The notes beneath the pieces were generated by a model. The model worked only from the letters and a program-made list of their open reading frames with translations. It was not told the DNA's origin and made no database searches. The translations under genes and the position numbers were made by a program. From contig NZ_SNWR01000001.1 of NCBI RefSeq assembly GCF_004362215.1, forward strand, positions 2,420,001 to 2,484,000: a stretch of 64,000 nt of DNA, in the 5' to 3' direction. This document shows positions 9,175 through 17,819 of this stretch, piece after piece. Each line of letters starts with the position of its first letter. Positions within the stretch are counted from its first letter, which is position 1. The stretch comes from Paractinoplanes brasiliensis. GTDB lineage: Bacteria; Actinomycetota; Actinomycetes; Mycobacteriales; Micromonosporaceae.

Positions 9175-10509
9175 GTGAATGCGGAACAGGTGCTGCCCCC
9201 GGCCGCCGAGGCGGGGCTCGTCGTCGAGGCCGTCCTGCGCGATCTGCGCGAGGGTGATCATCGTGGCGTCGTGGTCGACTCCCCGCCCGGCGCGGGCAAG
9301 TCGACGCTGGTCGTACGGGCCGCCGGCGAGCTGGCCGCGGCGGGCGAGCCGTTGATGATCGTGGCGCAGACCAACGAGCAGGTCGACGACCTGATCGCCC
9401 GGCTCGGGGTCCGGTCGCCCGAGATTCCCGTCGGCCGGCTCTCCGCTGTCGACTACGAGGCGAGCGAGCGGGTCCGCAACCATCCGAACTGCCGCGTCGG
9501 GGCCAAGGTGGCCGAGCTCGGCACGCCCGCGGTCACCATCGGCACGGCCGCGAAGTGGGCGACCGTGTCCGAGGGCTCGTGGCCGTGGGCGATCGTCGAC
9601 GAGGCGTACCAGATGCGCTCCGACGCCCTGCTGCGTGTCGCGCCGCGATTTGTCCGCGCGTTGTTCGTGGGCGATCCTGGCCAGCTCGACCCGTTCTCGA
9701 CGGTCGACGTCGAACGCTGGACGGGCCTGTCGTGGGATCCGATGCAGAGCGCCGTCGCCGTCCTGCTGCGGCACAATCCCGACCTGCCGGTTCACCGCCT
9801 GCCCGTCTCGTGGCGCCTGCCGCACACCGCCGCTCCCGTCGTCGCCGAGGCCTTCTATCCCTTCACCGGCTTCCGCTCGGGCACCGGCCCCGGCGATCGC
9901 AGCCTGGTCTTCGGGCGTCCGTCCGCCGGCAAGCTCGACGACGTGCTCGACGCCGCCGCCGCGACCGGGTGGGGCCTGCATGAGCTGCCCGCCCGCTTCA
10001 CTGTCCGCACCGACGCCGAGGCGGCGGCGGCCTGTGCCGAGCTCGCCTTCCGCGCCCTGGCTCGCGAGGGCGTCACCACGTCGGAAACGGGTGGCGGTCC
10101 GTTGACCGGCGACCGTATCGCCATCGGCGCCGCCCACCGCGACCAGGCCGCGACCATTCGCTCGATGCTCCCGCCCGAGGCCAAGGGCGTCACTGTCGAC
10201 ACCGCCAACAGGTTGCAGGGCCGGGAGTACGACCTGACGATCGTCCTGCATCCGCTCTCCGGCCGGCAGGACGCGACAGCCTTCCACCTGGAATCCGGCC
10301 GCCTCTGCGTGCTGACCTCACGCCACCGGCACGCCTGTGTGGTGGTGGCCCGCGACGGCATCGCCGAGCTGCTCGACGCCCACCCGTCGACCGAGCCGGT
10401 CCACCTCAACGTCCCCGTGAAGTTCCCCGACGGCTGGGAGGCAAATCAGGCTATCCTCGCCTATTTACACAAGGGAGTGTCACTTACACGACACCAGCCG
10501 CTACTTTGA
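9175..10509 (+). CDS. SF1-type helicase/ATPase (444 aa)
   Basis: GTG start. Walker A is SPPGAGKST at residues 36-44. Walker B is WAIVDEAYQM near 140-150, followed by LFVGDPGQLDPF (the SF1 'GDpxQL' motif III), a late TANRLQGREYDLTIVL motif and VLTSRHRHACVVVAR. This is a minimal RecD/UPF1-like SF1 motor with no fused nuclease. The next gene starts 4 bp after the stop, so the two are surely co-transcribed. An in-operon beta-family protein and a primase-polymerase suggest a nucleic-acid processing or defence module rather than housekeeping repair. Not an assigned UvrD, Rep or RecD. Confidence 0.85.
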   Translation: MNAEQVLPPAAEAGLVVEAVLRDLREGDHRGVVVDSPPGAGKSTLVVRAAGELAAAGEPLMIVAQTNEQVDDLIARLGVRSPEIPVGRLSAVDYEASERVRNHPNCRVGAKVAELGTPAVTIGTAAKWATVSEGSWPWAIVDEAYQMRSDALLRVAPRFVRALFVGDPGQLDPFSTVDVERWTGLSWDPMQSAVAVLLRHNPDLPVHRLPVSWRLPHTAAPVVAEAFYPFTGFRSGTGPGDRSLVFGRPSAGKLDDVLDAAAATGWGLHELPARFTVRTDAEAAAACAELAFRALAREGVTTSETGGGPLTGDRIAIGAAHRDQAATIRSMLPPEAKGVTVDTANRLQGREYDLTIVLHPLSGRQDATAFHLESGRLCVLTSRHRHACVVVARDGIAELLDAHPSTEPVHLNVPVKFPDGWEANQAILAYLHKGVSLTRHQPLL

Positions 10510-10513
10510 GTGA

Positions 10514-11551
10514 ATGGCGGTCTTCACCACGGCGGCATCCAAGCAGGACAGTGTCTATCGCCCCATCCTGCGTCCACGCCGCGGCGAGCTGGCGGCACTC
10601 ACCCATCTGACGGCGAGCGAGGCCGTACGGGTCCTGCCGATCTTCGAGCTCGACCACTCCTCGGGGATCCTTCCGCTGATTCGTGAGCTGCCACCGCGTA
10701 CGGGTGTTCTGGCGGTTGACTTCGGCGAGGTCCCCGATCCCGCCGACCCCCTCGAGGCGCCCTCGCTCGACCTGGCCGAGGAACTCGCCGACCTGGGCGT
10801 GGCCATGCTGCCCGTGCTTCGCGCGCACGAGAGCCGCCGCCGCCTGGCCGCCCACGGCCTCGCCGCACGCATGCACCTGCGCCGCGCCCTCCTACGGCTC
10901 CAGCCGCACGTCGACGCCGCCAATCCCGGGCAGGCCAACGCGCTCGCCGAACGGCTGCTGAGGGCCTCCGGGCTCGAGACGGAAGAGGTCGACCTGCTGA
11001 TCGACCTGGCCGAGACGCCCTGCGTGACCCACGCGGCCCGCTTCCAGGAACAGCTTCACCGCATTCTGCGCTGGGCCCGGAGCCGGCCCTGGCGCTCGAT
11101 CAGCGTGGCCTCCGGCGCCATGCCACCCAACCTCGACGAGCTCCCGACCGACGTTCCGGTCACCATCGACCGGCACGACGCGCGCGTCTGGGCGCGGATC
11201 GGCGAGCCGGGCATCGGCTATGCGGATTACGGAGTCACTTCCCCCGTACGCCGTCGCGGCGTCCAGCGGCACCGCCAGCTCCCGACCCTGCGCTACACCG
11301 ACGAGCACAACTGGTGGATCTATCGCTGGTCGCGCCGGGGCGGCCGCAGCGACGACCGCTGTCACGACCTGTGCCGCACGCTGGTCTCCTCGTCGCACTG
11401 GCCGGCCGCCGGCGCTCGCTTCTCGTGGGGGGACGCCGAACTCGCCCGCCGGGCCCGCATCGCCCACGGCGGCGGCAGCCCGGCCGGCTGGATGTCGTGG
11501 AGCACCTCCCACCACATCGCGCATGTGCTGCACACCCTCAAGATCGAGTAA
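10514..11551 (+). CDS. Beta-family protein (PF14350-like)
   Basis: 345 aa. The N-terminus YRPILRPRRGELAALTHL, followed by VRVLPIFELD, is the hallmark of the 'beta protein' family known from phages and bacterial islands ('Y.PILk.krGE..AL..L', 'i.PlfEi'). The middle is TIM-barrel-like with repeated 'xLIDLAET', 'ISVASGAMP' and 'VTIDRHDARVW' strands. The C-terminus is aromatic and arginine-rich (NWWIYRWSRRGGR). The biochemical role of the family is unknown. It lies 4 bp after the helicase and 21 bp before the primase-polymerase gene, so it is the middle member of a three-gene operon. Confidence 0.75.
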   Translation: MAVFTTAASKQDSVYRPILRPRRGELAALTHLTASEAVRVLPIFELDHSSGILPLIRELPPRTGVLAVDFGEVPDPADPLEAPSLDLAEELADLGVAMLPVLRAHESRRRLAAHGLAARMHLRRALLRLQPHVDAANPGQANALAERLLRASGLETEEVDLLIDLAETPCVTHAARFQEQLHRILRWARSRPWRSISVASGAMPPNLDELPTDVPVTIDRHDARVWARIGEPGIGYADYGVTSPVRRRGVQRHRQLPTLRYTDEHNWWIYRWSRRGGRSDDRCHDLCRTLVSSSHWPAAGARFSWGDAELARRARIAHGGGSPAGWMSWSTSHHIAHVLHTLKIE

Positions 11552-11572
11552 AACTGTCGTACTCTTGTTCTA

Positions 11573-12430
11573 ATGTCGCTGACAGCCGCATTGGCCTACG
11601 CCCGGCACGGCATCCCCGTCCTGCCGGTGCATGCGCCTGACCCCCGCGGCGGCTGCACCTGCGACAGAGGAGTCTCGTGCGAGCGTCCCGGCAAGCATCC
11701 CCACCTGCGGCACGGCCTGCACGAGGCCAGCACCGACCCGCGCCTGATCGACCTGTGGTGGTCACGCTGGCCCGACGCCAACGTGGGCCTGCGCACCGGC
11801 GTGACGATGGACGTCGCCGATGTCGACTCGGCCGAGGGCTGGCACGGCCTCTGTCATCTGCTCGGCGGCGACCTGCCGGCCGGCCCCCGCGTACGCACCG
11901 GTGGCGGCGGCTGGCATTTCTGGTTCAGCCCGATGGGCTACGGCAATCGTGTCCGCCTGCTGCCGGGCCTCGACTGGCGTGGCGTCGGGGGCTATGTGGT
12001 GGCTCCGCCGTCGCGCCACGCCTCCGGCGGCGAGTACCGCTGGGTGCACCGCCCGAGCGAGCCGTTGCCCGACGGGCCGGCGGCTCTGCGCGCCCTGATC
12101 GAGGGGCCGCCGCCGCTTGCGGGCCACCGCCCGATCGCGCATCCGGCGCGGTATGCGCGGGCAGCCCTGGCCGCCGAGGCCGACCGGGTTGCCCGCGCTC
12201 CGGTGGGCAGCCGCAACGACACGTTGAACCGCGCGGCGTACGCGATGGGCCGTTTCATCGGCGCCGGGCTGCTCGACCTGACCGAGACGGTGCGCGAACT
12301 CGAGGAGGCCGCCCGCTTCGCCGGGCTGGGCCGGGCCGAGATCCGGGGCACGCTGCGCTCGGGCCTGACAGCCGGTCGCCGCGCGCCGTTCGACGGCGGG
12401 GCAAGAGGCGCGACCCGACACGTGGCGTAA
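11573..12430 (+). CDS. Bifunctional DNA primase/polymerase (PrimPol) domain protein
   Basis: 285 aa. It begins with ALAYARHGIPVLPVHAPD, then a Cys-containing loop CTCDRGVSCERPGKHP, then DLWWSRWPDANVGLRTG, all typical of the N-terminal Prim-Pol domain (PF09250). The metal-binding acidic pair is in MDVADVDS, and the nucleotide-binding 's-x-H' strand is GGGGWHFWF. VGGYVVAPPSRHASGGEYRW completes the catalytic core. About 80 further residues form a helical domain. There is no helicase domain in the protein itself; the helicase is encoded two genes upstream. Such proteins prime or copy DNA in plasmids, phages and islands and occur in some defence systems. Confidence 0.88.
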   Translation: MSLTAALAYARHGIPVLPVHAPDPRGGCTCDRGVSCERPGKHPHLRHGLHEASTDPRLIDLWWSRWPDANVGLRTGVTMDVADVDSAEGWHGLCHLLGGDLPAGPRVRTGGGGWHFWFSPMGYGNRVRLLPGLDWRGVGGYVVAPPSRHASGGEYRWVHRPSEPLPDGPAALRALIEGPPPLAGHRPIAHPARYARAALAAEADRVARAPVGSRNDTLNRAAYAMGRFIGAGLLDLTETVRELEEAARFAGLGRAEIRGTLRSGLTAGRRAPFDGGARGATRHVA

Positions 12431-12507
12431 AAGCACTCTTGCCCCAAAGATGGGTTCATGACCGAGTGGACCGACAAAAGTGTTACGCGCGCGGCCGGGG
12501 TCGGGGC

Positions 12508-13182
12508 ATGACCCAGGCGCGGCATCTGAAGCCCTACGACGTCGAGATCTCCGTGGCGGCGGGACGGGACGAGGTCTGGGAGTCCGTCACGCAGCCGGCC
12601 GTGCTGCGCCAGTGGTTCGGCTGGGACTACGACGGGCTCGACGCCGAGATCAAACAGATCTTTCTGGACGAGGCGACCCTGTGGGCGCCGGAGAGGATGG
12701 GCTGGGCCGACGGCTCCTATCTGGAGGTCACCGGCGACGACGACTCGGCTCGGGTGCGGGTGACCCGCGAGGGCACCATGCCGGGCAGGCCCGAGGTGTA
12801 CGACGCGATCGAGGAGGGCTGGCGGGCGTTCCTGATCCAGTTGCGCTACTTGCTCGACGAGCGGCCGACCGGCCGGCGGCGCACGCTCTACCTGACCGGC
12901 GAGACAACCGGCCGCCAGGTGCTGACGCTCGCACCCGGCGAGTGGGAACGTTTCGGCCCGCGGGTGGCCTGGACGGTCGACGCCGACGGCCACCTGATCG
13001 TCGCCGCCGCCCGCAATCACCTGGACGCCCCCGAGGCGACCCACGTCGAAGTGACGATCTCGCTGTTCGGCGCCGACGACTCCACCTTCGAGGCCGCCCG
13101 CGAAGCCTGGTCCAAACGCTGGTTCCCCTTGGCCGCCGGCGCCCTCGTCACCACAGCCACCGACCCCGCCCCCGGCCCCTGA
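12508..13182 (+). CDS. SRPBCC (AHSA1-like) domain protein
   Basis: 224 aa from ATG 12508, preceded by a GGGG-rich site. The N-terminus KPYDVEISVAAGRDEVWESV, then TQPAVLRQWFGWDYDG, is the Aha1/START-like opening (VWExlTdpe.l..Wf), and EVTGDDDSARVRVTRE continues the beta-sheet. The C-terminal half is a second beta-rich segment ending in a helix (EAAREAWSKRWFPLAAGAL). These proteins bind hydrophobic ligands or act as regulators partnered with ArsR repressors, but no ArsR gene is adjacent. The 77-bp gap after the PrimPol gene leaves operon membership open. Confidence 0.82.
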   Translation: MTQARHLKPYDVEISVAAGRDEVWESVTQPAVLRQWFGWDYDGLDAEIKQIFLDEATLWAPERMGWADGSYLEVTGDDDSARVRVTREGTMPGRPEVYDAIEEGWRAFLIQLRYLLDERPTGRRRTLYLTGETTGRQVLTLAPGEWERFGPRVAWTVDADGHLIVAAARNHLDAPEATHVEVTISLFGADDSTFEAAREAWSKRWFPLAAGALVTTATDPAPGP

Positions 13183-13210
13183 CCTACCGGCGGCAACGGC
13201 CGGCGGCACG

Positions 13211-13277
13211 ACACGGTCCACGAGGCAGGCAGCTACGGCGGCGGCAGACACGGTCCACGAGGCAGGCGGCTACGGCG
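13211..13277. repeat. Two near-identical 30-bp direct repeats, 37-bp period
   Basis: ACACGGTCCACGAGGCAGGC followed by a GCTACGGCG-type end occurs at 13211-13240 and 13248-13277 with one mismatch. It lies in the gap between the SRPBCC gene and the SpoIIE phosphatase gene, upstream of the latter's TTG start. Possibly a regulatory duplication or simple slippage. Confidence 0.75.
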
Positions 13278-13394
13278 ACGGCAAGCGCTGGGGCGGGGTG
13301 TCTTGGCAGGGGGTGCGTTTGCGGTCGTTCGGGGGTCGTGGCGGCAACGAGCGAACCGGTAGCCTGACCCCCTCTGACCTGCCGGGGAGCGACT

Positions 13395-15176
13395 TTGCCA
13401 CGGGGTGACTTGGCTTCAGAAGCGCGCAAGGGCGCTCTCGGCGATCCCGCGCGCCTGCGTTCGGTGGCTCGGCTCAAGGTGGGGTCGCGGCCCGACCCGG
13501 CGTTCGACCGCATCGCCGTGATTGTTGAGCGGCTGGTCGAGGTGCGGGCCGCGCTGGTCACCGTGGTCGGCGAGGATCGGCAGCATCTGCCGGGGCAGGT
13601 CGGGCTGCCCGAGCCGCTCGCGTCGCAGCGGGAGATGCCGCTCACCCACTCGCTCAGCCGGCACGTGGTCGAGTCCGGCAGCATGATCGTCGTGCCGGAC
13701 GTGCGGGAGGATCCGCGCATGCGCGACAACCCGGCCGTCGCCGAGCTGGGGGCGGTCGCGTTCGCGGGGGTGCCGCTGGCCGACTCCGACGGACACGTTC
13801 TCGGCACGCTCGCCGTCATGGACTCCGAACCCCGCGTCTGGACCAGGAGCGAGATCGAGCTGCTCATCGAGCTCGGCGAGGTCTGCGGCTCCGAGCTGCG
13901 GCTGCGCATCGCCCGCGAGATAGCCGACGAGGCCCGCCGCGCCGCCGAGTCCGCCCACGGTCAGCTCACCCTGCTCAGCGAGCTGACCGACACGCTCGCC
14001 ACCACGATGGACCTCGACGTGGCCCTCAACCGGCTCGGCGGCCTGGTGGCGGGCCGTCTCGCCGACTGGTGCCTGATCGTGCTGGCCGGCCAGGGCGGCA
14101 CGGTCCGCCACCTGTCGGCCGCCCACCGCGACCCGGCACAAGCAGCGACCCTGCGACATCTGGTCGCCCGGTTCGACGCCAAGCCGCTGCTCCGGGGGAC
14201 ACAGCAGGCCGGTCGCCCGGTCCGCTGGGACGAGGCGGCCGTCGCCCAGTTGCGCGACGGTCTGACGGCCGAGGCCGCCGAGCGGCTGGGCTGTTCCTCG
14301 TGCCTCGTCGTTCCGATCACGTCACCGGTCCCGCCTCGCGTGCAGGGCGCGGTGCTGCTGGTCAACGGGCCCGCCCGGCCCTCCTTCACCGACGCCGAGG
14401 AGGCGACCGCGGCCGAGGTGGGTCACCGCGCCGGCCTGGCCGTCGACAACACCCGCGTGTACGACCGCCATCGCCACGTCGCCGAGGTGCTGCAGCACAG
14501 CATGCTTCCCGAACTGCCCCAGGTGGACGGTGTCCAGCTGTTCGGCCGTTACCTCCCGGCCCAGGACGGCGCGTCGGTCGGCGGCGACTGGTATGACGCC
14601 TTCGCGCAGCCCGACGGGAGCCTCATGCTGGCCGTCGGGGACGTCGCCGGCCACGACATCGAGGCCGCCGCGACGATGGGTCAGGTCCGCAACCTCGTAC
14701 GGGGTAACGCCTACGGCCGTGACGACAGCCCGGGCCCACTGCTGGCCCAGCTCGACCGCGCGCTGCACGGCCTGCACGTGCCGGCCGCCGCCACCGCCGT
14801 CCTGGCCCGTCTGCGCCGCGACGGCGACGACTACCTGATCTCGTTCGCGAACGCCGGCCACCCGCCACCGGTCCTGCTGCGCCCCGACGGCGAGGTCGAC
14901 GTGTGGTGGGAGTCGCCGGAGCCGCTGCTCGGGCTGCTCCCCCGCGAGCAGCGCACCACCTGTCACCGCCGCGTCCGCTGCGGCAGCACGCTGCTGCTCT
15001 ACACCGACGGCCTGGTCGAACACCCGGCCCGGCTGATCGACGACGGAATAGCCCGCATCCGCTCCGTCCTGCGCGGCCACCCCGGCCTCTCCCCCGGCGA
15101 GCTGTGCGACCGCCTGATCGCCTCGGCCCCTCGCCGAGCCGACGACATAGCTCTCCTGATCGTCGCCCTGCGCTGA
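13395..15176 (+). CDS. GAF-GAF-PP2C SpoIIE-type serine phosphatase
   Basis: 593 aa from a TTG that follows GGGGAGCGAC; no ATG or GTG fits in frame. Two GAF-like sensor domains occupy about 25-180 and 200-365; the first ends FAGVPLADSDGHVLGTLAVM. The SpoIIE/RsbU PP2C domain follows a linker helix with LQHSMLPELPQVDGV and carries the metal-binding motifs VGGDWYDAF and VGDVAGHDIEAA, then FANAGHPPPVLL, LLLYTDGLVEHP and a final RRADDIALLIVAL. Such enzymes dephosphorylate STAS anti-anti-sigma factors and thereby release alternative sigma factors in response to GAF ligands or redox. A STAS protein is encoded at 23915, though not adjacent. Confidence 0.95.
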   Translation: MPRGDLASEARKGALGDPARLRSVARLKVGSRPDPAFDRIAVIVERLVEVRAALVTVVGEDRQHLPGQVGLPEPLASQREMPLTHSLSRHVVESGSMIVVPDVREDPRMRDNPAVAELGAVAFAGVPLADSDGHVLGTLAVMDSEPRVWTRSEIELLIELGEVCGSELRLRIAREIADEARRAAESAHGQLTLLSELTDTLATTMDLDVALNRLGGLVAGRLADWCLIVLAGQGGTVRHLSAAHRDPAQAATLRHLVARFDAKPLLRGTQQAGRPVRWDEAAVAQLRDGLTAEAAERLGCSSCLVVPITSPVPPRVQGAVLLVNGPARPSFTDAEEATAAEVGHRAGLAVDNTRVYDRHRHVAEVLQHSMLPELPQVDGVQLFGRYLPAQDGASVGGDWYDAFAQPDGSLMLAVGDVAGHDIEAAATMGQVRNLVRGNAYGRDDSPGPLLAQLDRALHGLHVPAAATAVLARLRRDGDDYLISFANAGHPPPVLLRPDGEVDVWWESPEPLLGLLPREQRTTCHRRVRCGSTLLLYTDGLVEHPARLIDDGIARIRSVLRGHPGLSPGELCDRLIASAPRRADDIALLIVALR

Positions 15177-15190
15177 GCAAACCCGGTGCG

Positions 15191-16633
15191 TCAACCGGGC
15201 AGGGCAGGGGAAGCAGGACCAGACGGATCAGGGGGGCCAGCAGGCGGCCCGCCGTGGGTCCACGGGGTGTCGGCGGGGTCGGGGAAAGCCGCGCCCGGGC
15301 GGTACGCCTCGCTCAACGTGGTCAGCAGCAGCTGTTCGCCAACCACGGGCACACTTCCCGGCTCGGCCACCAGCTTGCGGCCCATCCCGCCCGAGAGCTC
15401 CAGCAGCACGTCGAAACCAGTGGAGGTCGGCGTGACCGAGATGACCTTCGCCTTTTGCGTCGGACGGGCCGGTGACGTGAGCGTGGTGCCGGGCTCCACC
15501 CGTACGGGCTCGGTCGTTGCCACCATGATGCGGGGGCGCAGCACCGGCCGTTTGCCCGTGTCGTCGATCCGGTCGGCCTTGGCCAGGGTCACCACCCCGC
15601 CGAACGCCGCCCCGGCCAGCCGGTGCTCGGCCAGGACCAACGGGTCGTCGAAGGCCCGCTGCACCGCATAGCGCGCCGCCGCGTTCTCGAGCCGCTGAAG
15701 CCGGGCCGCCGCGGCCACCGCGCCGTCCCTGCGGGGCTGGGGTGTGCCGTCCTCCTCCAGGTGGGTGACGAAGGCCGAGTACACGTCCCGATCGCTGTCC
15801 CATCGCGACCGCACCCGCGCGCCCTCGGGCAGCGAGCGCAGCAGGGCGATCGACTGCCACATCCGCTCCCAGGTCGGCGTCAGCAGGTCACGCAGCGCTC
15901 CGGTCAGCTCCGGGGAGGACTCGGCGATCAGCGGCGCAAGCACCTTGTTGTCGAACTCGGGGTCGGTGGCCGGCCCGGCGACCGGTCCCTGCTCGGCTTC
16001 CCGGGCGGCCTCGGCCCCCTCGGTGATCCAGGCGAACAGCGATCCGAAGTGCGCGTCCTCGGCCGAGCTCTGCCCCGTCGCCCAGTGCAACCCCAGGGCC
16101 TGTACGGCGTTGGGCAGCATCGCCGAGCCGGGCACCTCGGCCGACGACGCCAGGAACGTGAGCCACTGCCCGAGCAGCGGAACGGCCGGGGGCACCGGGT
16201 GGTCGCCATCCGTACGCCGGAAGCGGGTGGAACGGCCGAGCAGCCGCAGGAAGTCGACGCCGGCGGGGTTGGGCACCCACACCTGCGGCGCGTCGAGGTA
16301 CCTGTGCCGCACGTCGCGTCCCCGGTCGACCGGCACGGCCTCGGTCCCGCCTTCGCCGAACGACGCCAGGTAGGGCACGACCGCATCGGCCAGTTCGGCG
16401 GCGAAGGCGAACCGTTCGTCCCGGTTGCGGGGCTGGCTCACCACGAGCAGCCGGGGTTCGGCGACGTCGGCGCCGAGCATCGCGGCCAGCGGCGCGTTGG
16501 CCTCACCCGCCGTCGCGAGGGGGATGAGCACCAGCGGGCGGTCGTGGACGTGCAGGTGACGTACGGTGGCGATGGGCTGGGCCAGGCCGGTGGTGAACGC
16601 CTCGGCCCGGGCTAGCGCGACAAGGGTGCTCAC
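15191..16633 (-). CDS. Unknown 480-aa protein, third gene of the nuclease cassette
   Basis: Starts at GTG 16633, whose GTGA overlaps the TGA of the nuclease gene, implying translational coupling. The frame continues open upstream, but that part is arginine-rich antisense sequence. No recognised family. Residues 1-190 look like an alpha/beta domain (RPLVLIPLATAG, EPRLLVVSQPRNRDERFAF), followed by a long helical region. The C-terminal ~130 residues hold a predicted beta-barrel (RPRIMVATTEPVRVEPGTTL and VISVTPTSTGFDVLLELSGG), which could be an OB- or SH3-like nucleic-acid-binding module. A proline-rich tail ends the protein. The coupling indicates it works with the nuclease. Confidence 0.8.
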   Translation of the reverse strand: MSTLVALARAEAFTTGLAQPIATVRHLHVHDRPLVLIPLATAGEANAPLAAMLGADVAEPRLLVVSQPRNRDERFAFAAELADAVVPYLASFGEGGTEAVPVDRGRDVRHRYLDAPQVWVPNPAGVDFLRLLGRSTRFRRTDGDHPVPPAVPLLGQWLTFLASSAEVPGSAMLPNAVQALGLHWATGQSSAEDAHFGSLFAWITEGAEAAREAEQGPVAGPATDPEFDNKVLAPLIAESSPELTGALRDLLTPTWERMWQSIALLRSLPEGARVRSRWDSDRDVYSAFVTHLEEDGTPQPRRDGAVAAAARLQRLENAAARYAVQRAFDDPLVLAEHRLAGAAFGGVVTLAKADRIDDTGKRPVLRPRIMVATTEPVRVEPGTTLTSPARPTQKAKVISVTPTSTGFDVLLELSGGMGRKLVAEPGSVPVVGEQLLLTTLSEAYRPGAAFPDPADTPWTHGGPPAGPPDPSGPASPALPG

Positions 16634-17673
16634 GGGCCCCCCGGACGAGACAGAGCCTCGTCCCGCAGTCGCCGGGCGGCGCGCAGCAGGGCCGCGGCCT
16701 CTTCCTGTCCGGGTGTGGGCGACGCTGCCCCAGAGGCCAGCGCGAGCACTTCGCCGATCGTCTCGATGCCGCCCAGGGCGTCGCGGACGGGCCGTCCCAG
16801 CACGGCCGTGCGGCCCGTCGACTCGTGACGGCAGTAGACCGACAGCTCGCAGGCGGAAAGGCATTCCGGGGCGTATCGCGCCTCGACCGCGGTGAGGGCG
16901 TCGATCAGCTCCGAGGCGGGCAGGGCGAGGTCGAAGGAGACCGTGGCGGGCAACGATTCCACCAGGTCGGCGACGGAGGCCAGGCGGGACAGCTGCCGCC
17001 GCAGCGTCGACAGCTGTTTGCGGACGTCGAGCACGACCGCGACGGGCTGCAGCGAGAAGTTCTCGGGGCACACCAGCACCACCTCGTGGCTGACCGCGTC
17101 GTCGCCGAGGAGCCGGCGCAGCGCCAGCACGTACACGGCAGCCTGCACCGCCGCGGCCGACACTGCCGTCCCGTCGGCCTGCCCGTCGACGATCGCGAAC
17201 GACTTGATCTCGACCACCTGCAGTTGCGAGCCGGTGCGGTGGGCGATCAGGTCGGGTTCGAGGAACACGGTCTGCCCGGCGACCTCGAGGGTCAGCAGCG
17301 GGTGGTCGATCAGCCCTTCCGAGCCGTCCCTCAGCAGCGCGCGGGTGCGGGTGTGCCGGGCCGGGAGCGTGTCGTCCTCGTCGGCTCCAAGATCTTCATA
17401 GCTTCCCACGTACGCCCCGAGGGTCGCCCTCAGCAGCGCACAGTCGTCGGCCTTGAGCATCGCCTCGAACGCGTTGCCGCGGGCCAGCGCGAACCGGGAC
17501 TGCCCGAAACGCCCCGGGAACCCGATCCGCTCGGCCAGCCGCACCTTGTCGACACCGGCCGCGTCCAGCACGGCCCGCCGGCTGCAGCCCGGGTTGCCGG
17601 TGAGGGCAGCGACCGTCCGCGCGTTGTGCCGCTTGCCCGGCACGGAGCCGCGCAGCCGCTCGATCCGGTTCAC
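16630..17673 (-). CDS. Cas4-like Fe-S PD-(D/E)XK nuclease
   Basis: 347 aa from GTG 17673 (VNRIERLRGSVPGKRHN). One cysteine lies near the N-terminus (GNPGCSRRAVL). The RecB-type 'RG..fE' helix is LARGNAFEAML, the catalytic core is EPDLIAHR then VVEIKSFA (D...E-x-K), and the family glutamine helix is VQAAVYVLALR. Near the C-terminus are three cysteines in CLSACELSVYC. One N-terminal plus three C-terminal cysteines around a PD-(D/E)XK core is the layout of Cas4 and AddB, which carry a 4Fe-4S cluster, so a DNA end-resecting nuclease is likely. No cas genes or CRISPR array are present. The GTG lies inside a tandem repeat of the gene junction; GTG 17688 is an in-frame alternative. Confidence 0.82.
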   Translation of the reverse strand: MNRIERLRGSVPGKRHNARTVAALTGNPGCSRRAVLDAAGVDKVRLAERIGFPGRFGQSRFALARGNAFEAMLKADDCALLRATLGAYVGSYEDLGADEDDTLPARHTRTRALLRDGSEGLIDHPLLTLEVAGQTVFLEPDLIAHRTGSQLQVVEIKSFAIVDGQADGTAVSAAAVQAAVYVLALRRLLGDDAVSHEVVLVCPENFSLQPVAVVLDVRKQLSTLRRQLSRLASVADLVESLPATVSFDLALPASELIDALTAVEARYAPECLSACELSVYCRHESTGRTAVLGRPVRDALGGIETIGEVLALASGAASPTPGQEEAAALLRAARRLRDEALSRPGGP

Positions 17674-17819
17674 GCCACACCCCCGCACGCGGAGCCGCGC
17701 AGCCGATCGATCCGGTTCACGCCACACCCCCGCACGCGGAACCGCGCAAGCCGCTCGATCCGGTTCACGCGAACGCCTCCGGACCCAGAGCCGAGCGCAG
17801 CGAAGCGCGACCGATTCAC
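17644..17819. repeat. Tandem duplication of the cassette gene junction (47-bp units)
   Basis: Units at 17644-17690 and 17691-17737 are 47 bp each and differ at one base. A third, diverged copy runs from 17738 to about 17785, and a weakly similar fourth ends at 17819. Each carries, on the minus strand, the same GTGAA(C/T)CG start-like core (GTGs at 17673, 17720, 17768 and 17819). The outermost GTG overlaps the upstream gene's TGA at 17816-17818, giving the original GTGA coupling. Because 47 is not a multiple of 3, only the innermost GTG is in frame with the nuclease. Confidence 0.9.

Noticed and set aside
15191..17071. Longer start for the 480-aa cassette protein
   Set aside because: The upstream ~146 residues are Arg/Pro-rich antisense of the nuclease gene; the GTG overlapping the nuclease stop is a better start.
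16630..17673. Assigning the Cas4-like protein to a CRISPR-Cas system
   Set aside because: No cas1/cas2, effector or repeat array is visible in 64 kb, so only the enzyme family is claimed.
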